This document shows positions 6,186 to 6,350 of a stretch of 6,350 bases of DNA, in pieces (the stretch's first letter is position 1; every line of letters starts with the position of its first letter). A program made the translations under genes and the position numbers. The DNA comes from a bacterium (GTDB lineage: Bacteria > Zixibacteria > MSB-5A5 > GN15 > FEB-12). The notes under the pieces were generated by a model. It made no database searches. It saw nothing but the letters and a program-made list of their open reading frames with translations, and was not told where the DNA came from. The stretch spans positions 1-6,350 of the forward strand of contig DAOVOW010000121.1 of NCBI GenBank assembly GCA_030629485.1, read 5' to 3'.

Positions 6186-6215
6186 CTTAACTGGGTGTCC
6201 ACTTTGTCGGGGGAA

Positions 6216-6350
6216 GATCAAGTTTTCTTGGACGGGTGGCCGGTGCTTGCGCCGAGTTTCCAGCGGGCAACGGGGATATTGTTCTGCGGGCCGCAGACCA
6301 CAAGAACCTGTCCACTATATATTGGTATTAAGAAATACTTCAAAACATCC
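6216..6350. other. Flank right of the IS relic; open minus-strand frame of unknown meaning
   Basis: No recognised gene is seen. On the minus strand a frame enters from the window edge at 6349 and stays open for 43 codons to TGA at 6220-6218; it includes VLVVCGPQN and ends GASTGHPSKKT. It may be the tail of a gene that begins outside, or chance reading through an intergenic repeat containing the palindrome at 6283-6297. I do not recognise the product. Confidence 0.25.
6283..6297. repeat. Small perfect palindrome, intergenic
   Basis: TCTGCGG and CCGCAGA form a 7-bp inverted repeat around a single G. There is no T-tract on either side, so it is not a convincing terminator. It may be part of a dispersed repeat or a protein binding site. 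Confidence 0.35.

Larger units (their letters stand above)
5624..6215 (+). mobile_element. Relic of an ISNCY/IS1202-type insertion sequence, possibly internally deleted
   Basis: A truncated transposase is preceded by tandem terminal sites. The left edge is set at TTCCCGCAAAGTG (5624-5636). On the right, the reverse complement of 6200-6215 reads TTCCCCCGACAAAGTG, which matches all 13 bases of the left sequence if three bases of gap are allowed. If these are the two ends, the copy is about 590 bases long and has lost roughly the last two thirds of its transposase. No clear target duplication was found in the flanks. The right edge is uncertain: the sequence after 6180 could instead be the end of another element. 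Confidence 0.55.

Overview
The window reads as a piece of chromosome from a FCB-group bacterium, most likely an uncultured lineage of the Zixibacteria type. This is an inference from gene content: a large exported protein with a type IX secretion C-terminal sorting domain next to a dockerin-like repeat pair, and a Bacteroides-type serine palmitoyltransferase. No taxonomic marker gene is present, so the phylum is not established.

From left to right, positions 1-159 are non-coding, with a short tandem repeat/hairpin (65-101) and a weak terminator-like hairpin (127-142). Positions 160-2522 hold a compact two-gene minus-strand operon. A PLP-dependent alpha-oxoamine synthase of the serine palmitoyltransferase type (TTG start, good ribosome binding site, near-consensus sigma-70 promoter at 2558-2586) is followed after 4 bases by a 375-residue GNAT-fold acyltransferase. 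Together they could make an N-acylated sphingoid base: the first condenses an amino acid with an acyl thioester, and the second could acylate the amine. That link is an inference.

Upstream, a clear rho-independent terminator (2634-2665) closes a second minus-strand unit. This is an exported multidomain protein of more than 812 residues (2707-5145): GEVED domain, beta-rich middle, cohesin-like domain, acidic linker, dockerin-like pair, T9SS type A sorting domain. Its 5' end is abnormal. The best start signal (AGGAGAG then ATG at 5225) is in a different frame from the body and runs to a stop that overlaps the body's first ATG (TAATG). The body frame stays open upstream to 5208 and encodes the family-typical GDAPD motif but has no start codon and no signal peptide there. 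The secretion signal therefore looks deleted or frameshifted, unless the assembly is wrong. A promoter at 5527-5555 would give this gene a leader of about 300 nt.

Positions 5624-6215 on the plus strand hold an insertion-sequence relic of the ISNCY/IS1202 type: tandem 19-bp sites, a TATAAT box, and a transposase cut off just after its first catalytic aspartate. A possible second terminus lies only about 20 bases beyond the truncation, so this may be an internally deleted copy. The last 135 bases contain a small palindrome and an open minus-strand frame of unknown meaning. I found no CRISPR array, tRNA, rRNA or convincing new multi-gene system. The most notable points are the broken start of the exported protein and the candidate minimal sphingolipid operon.
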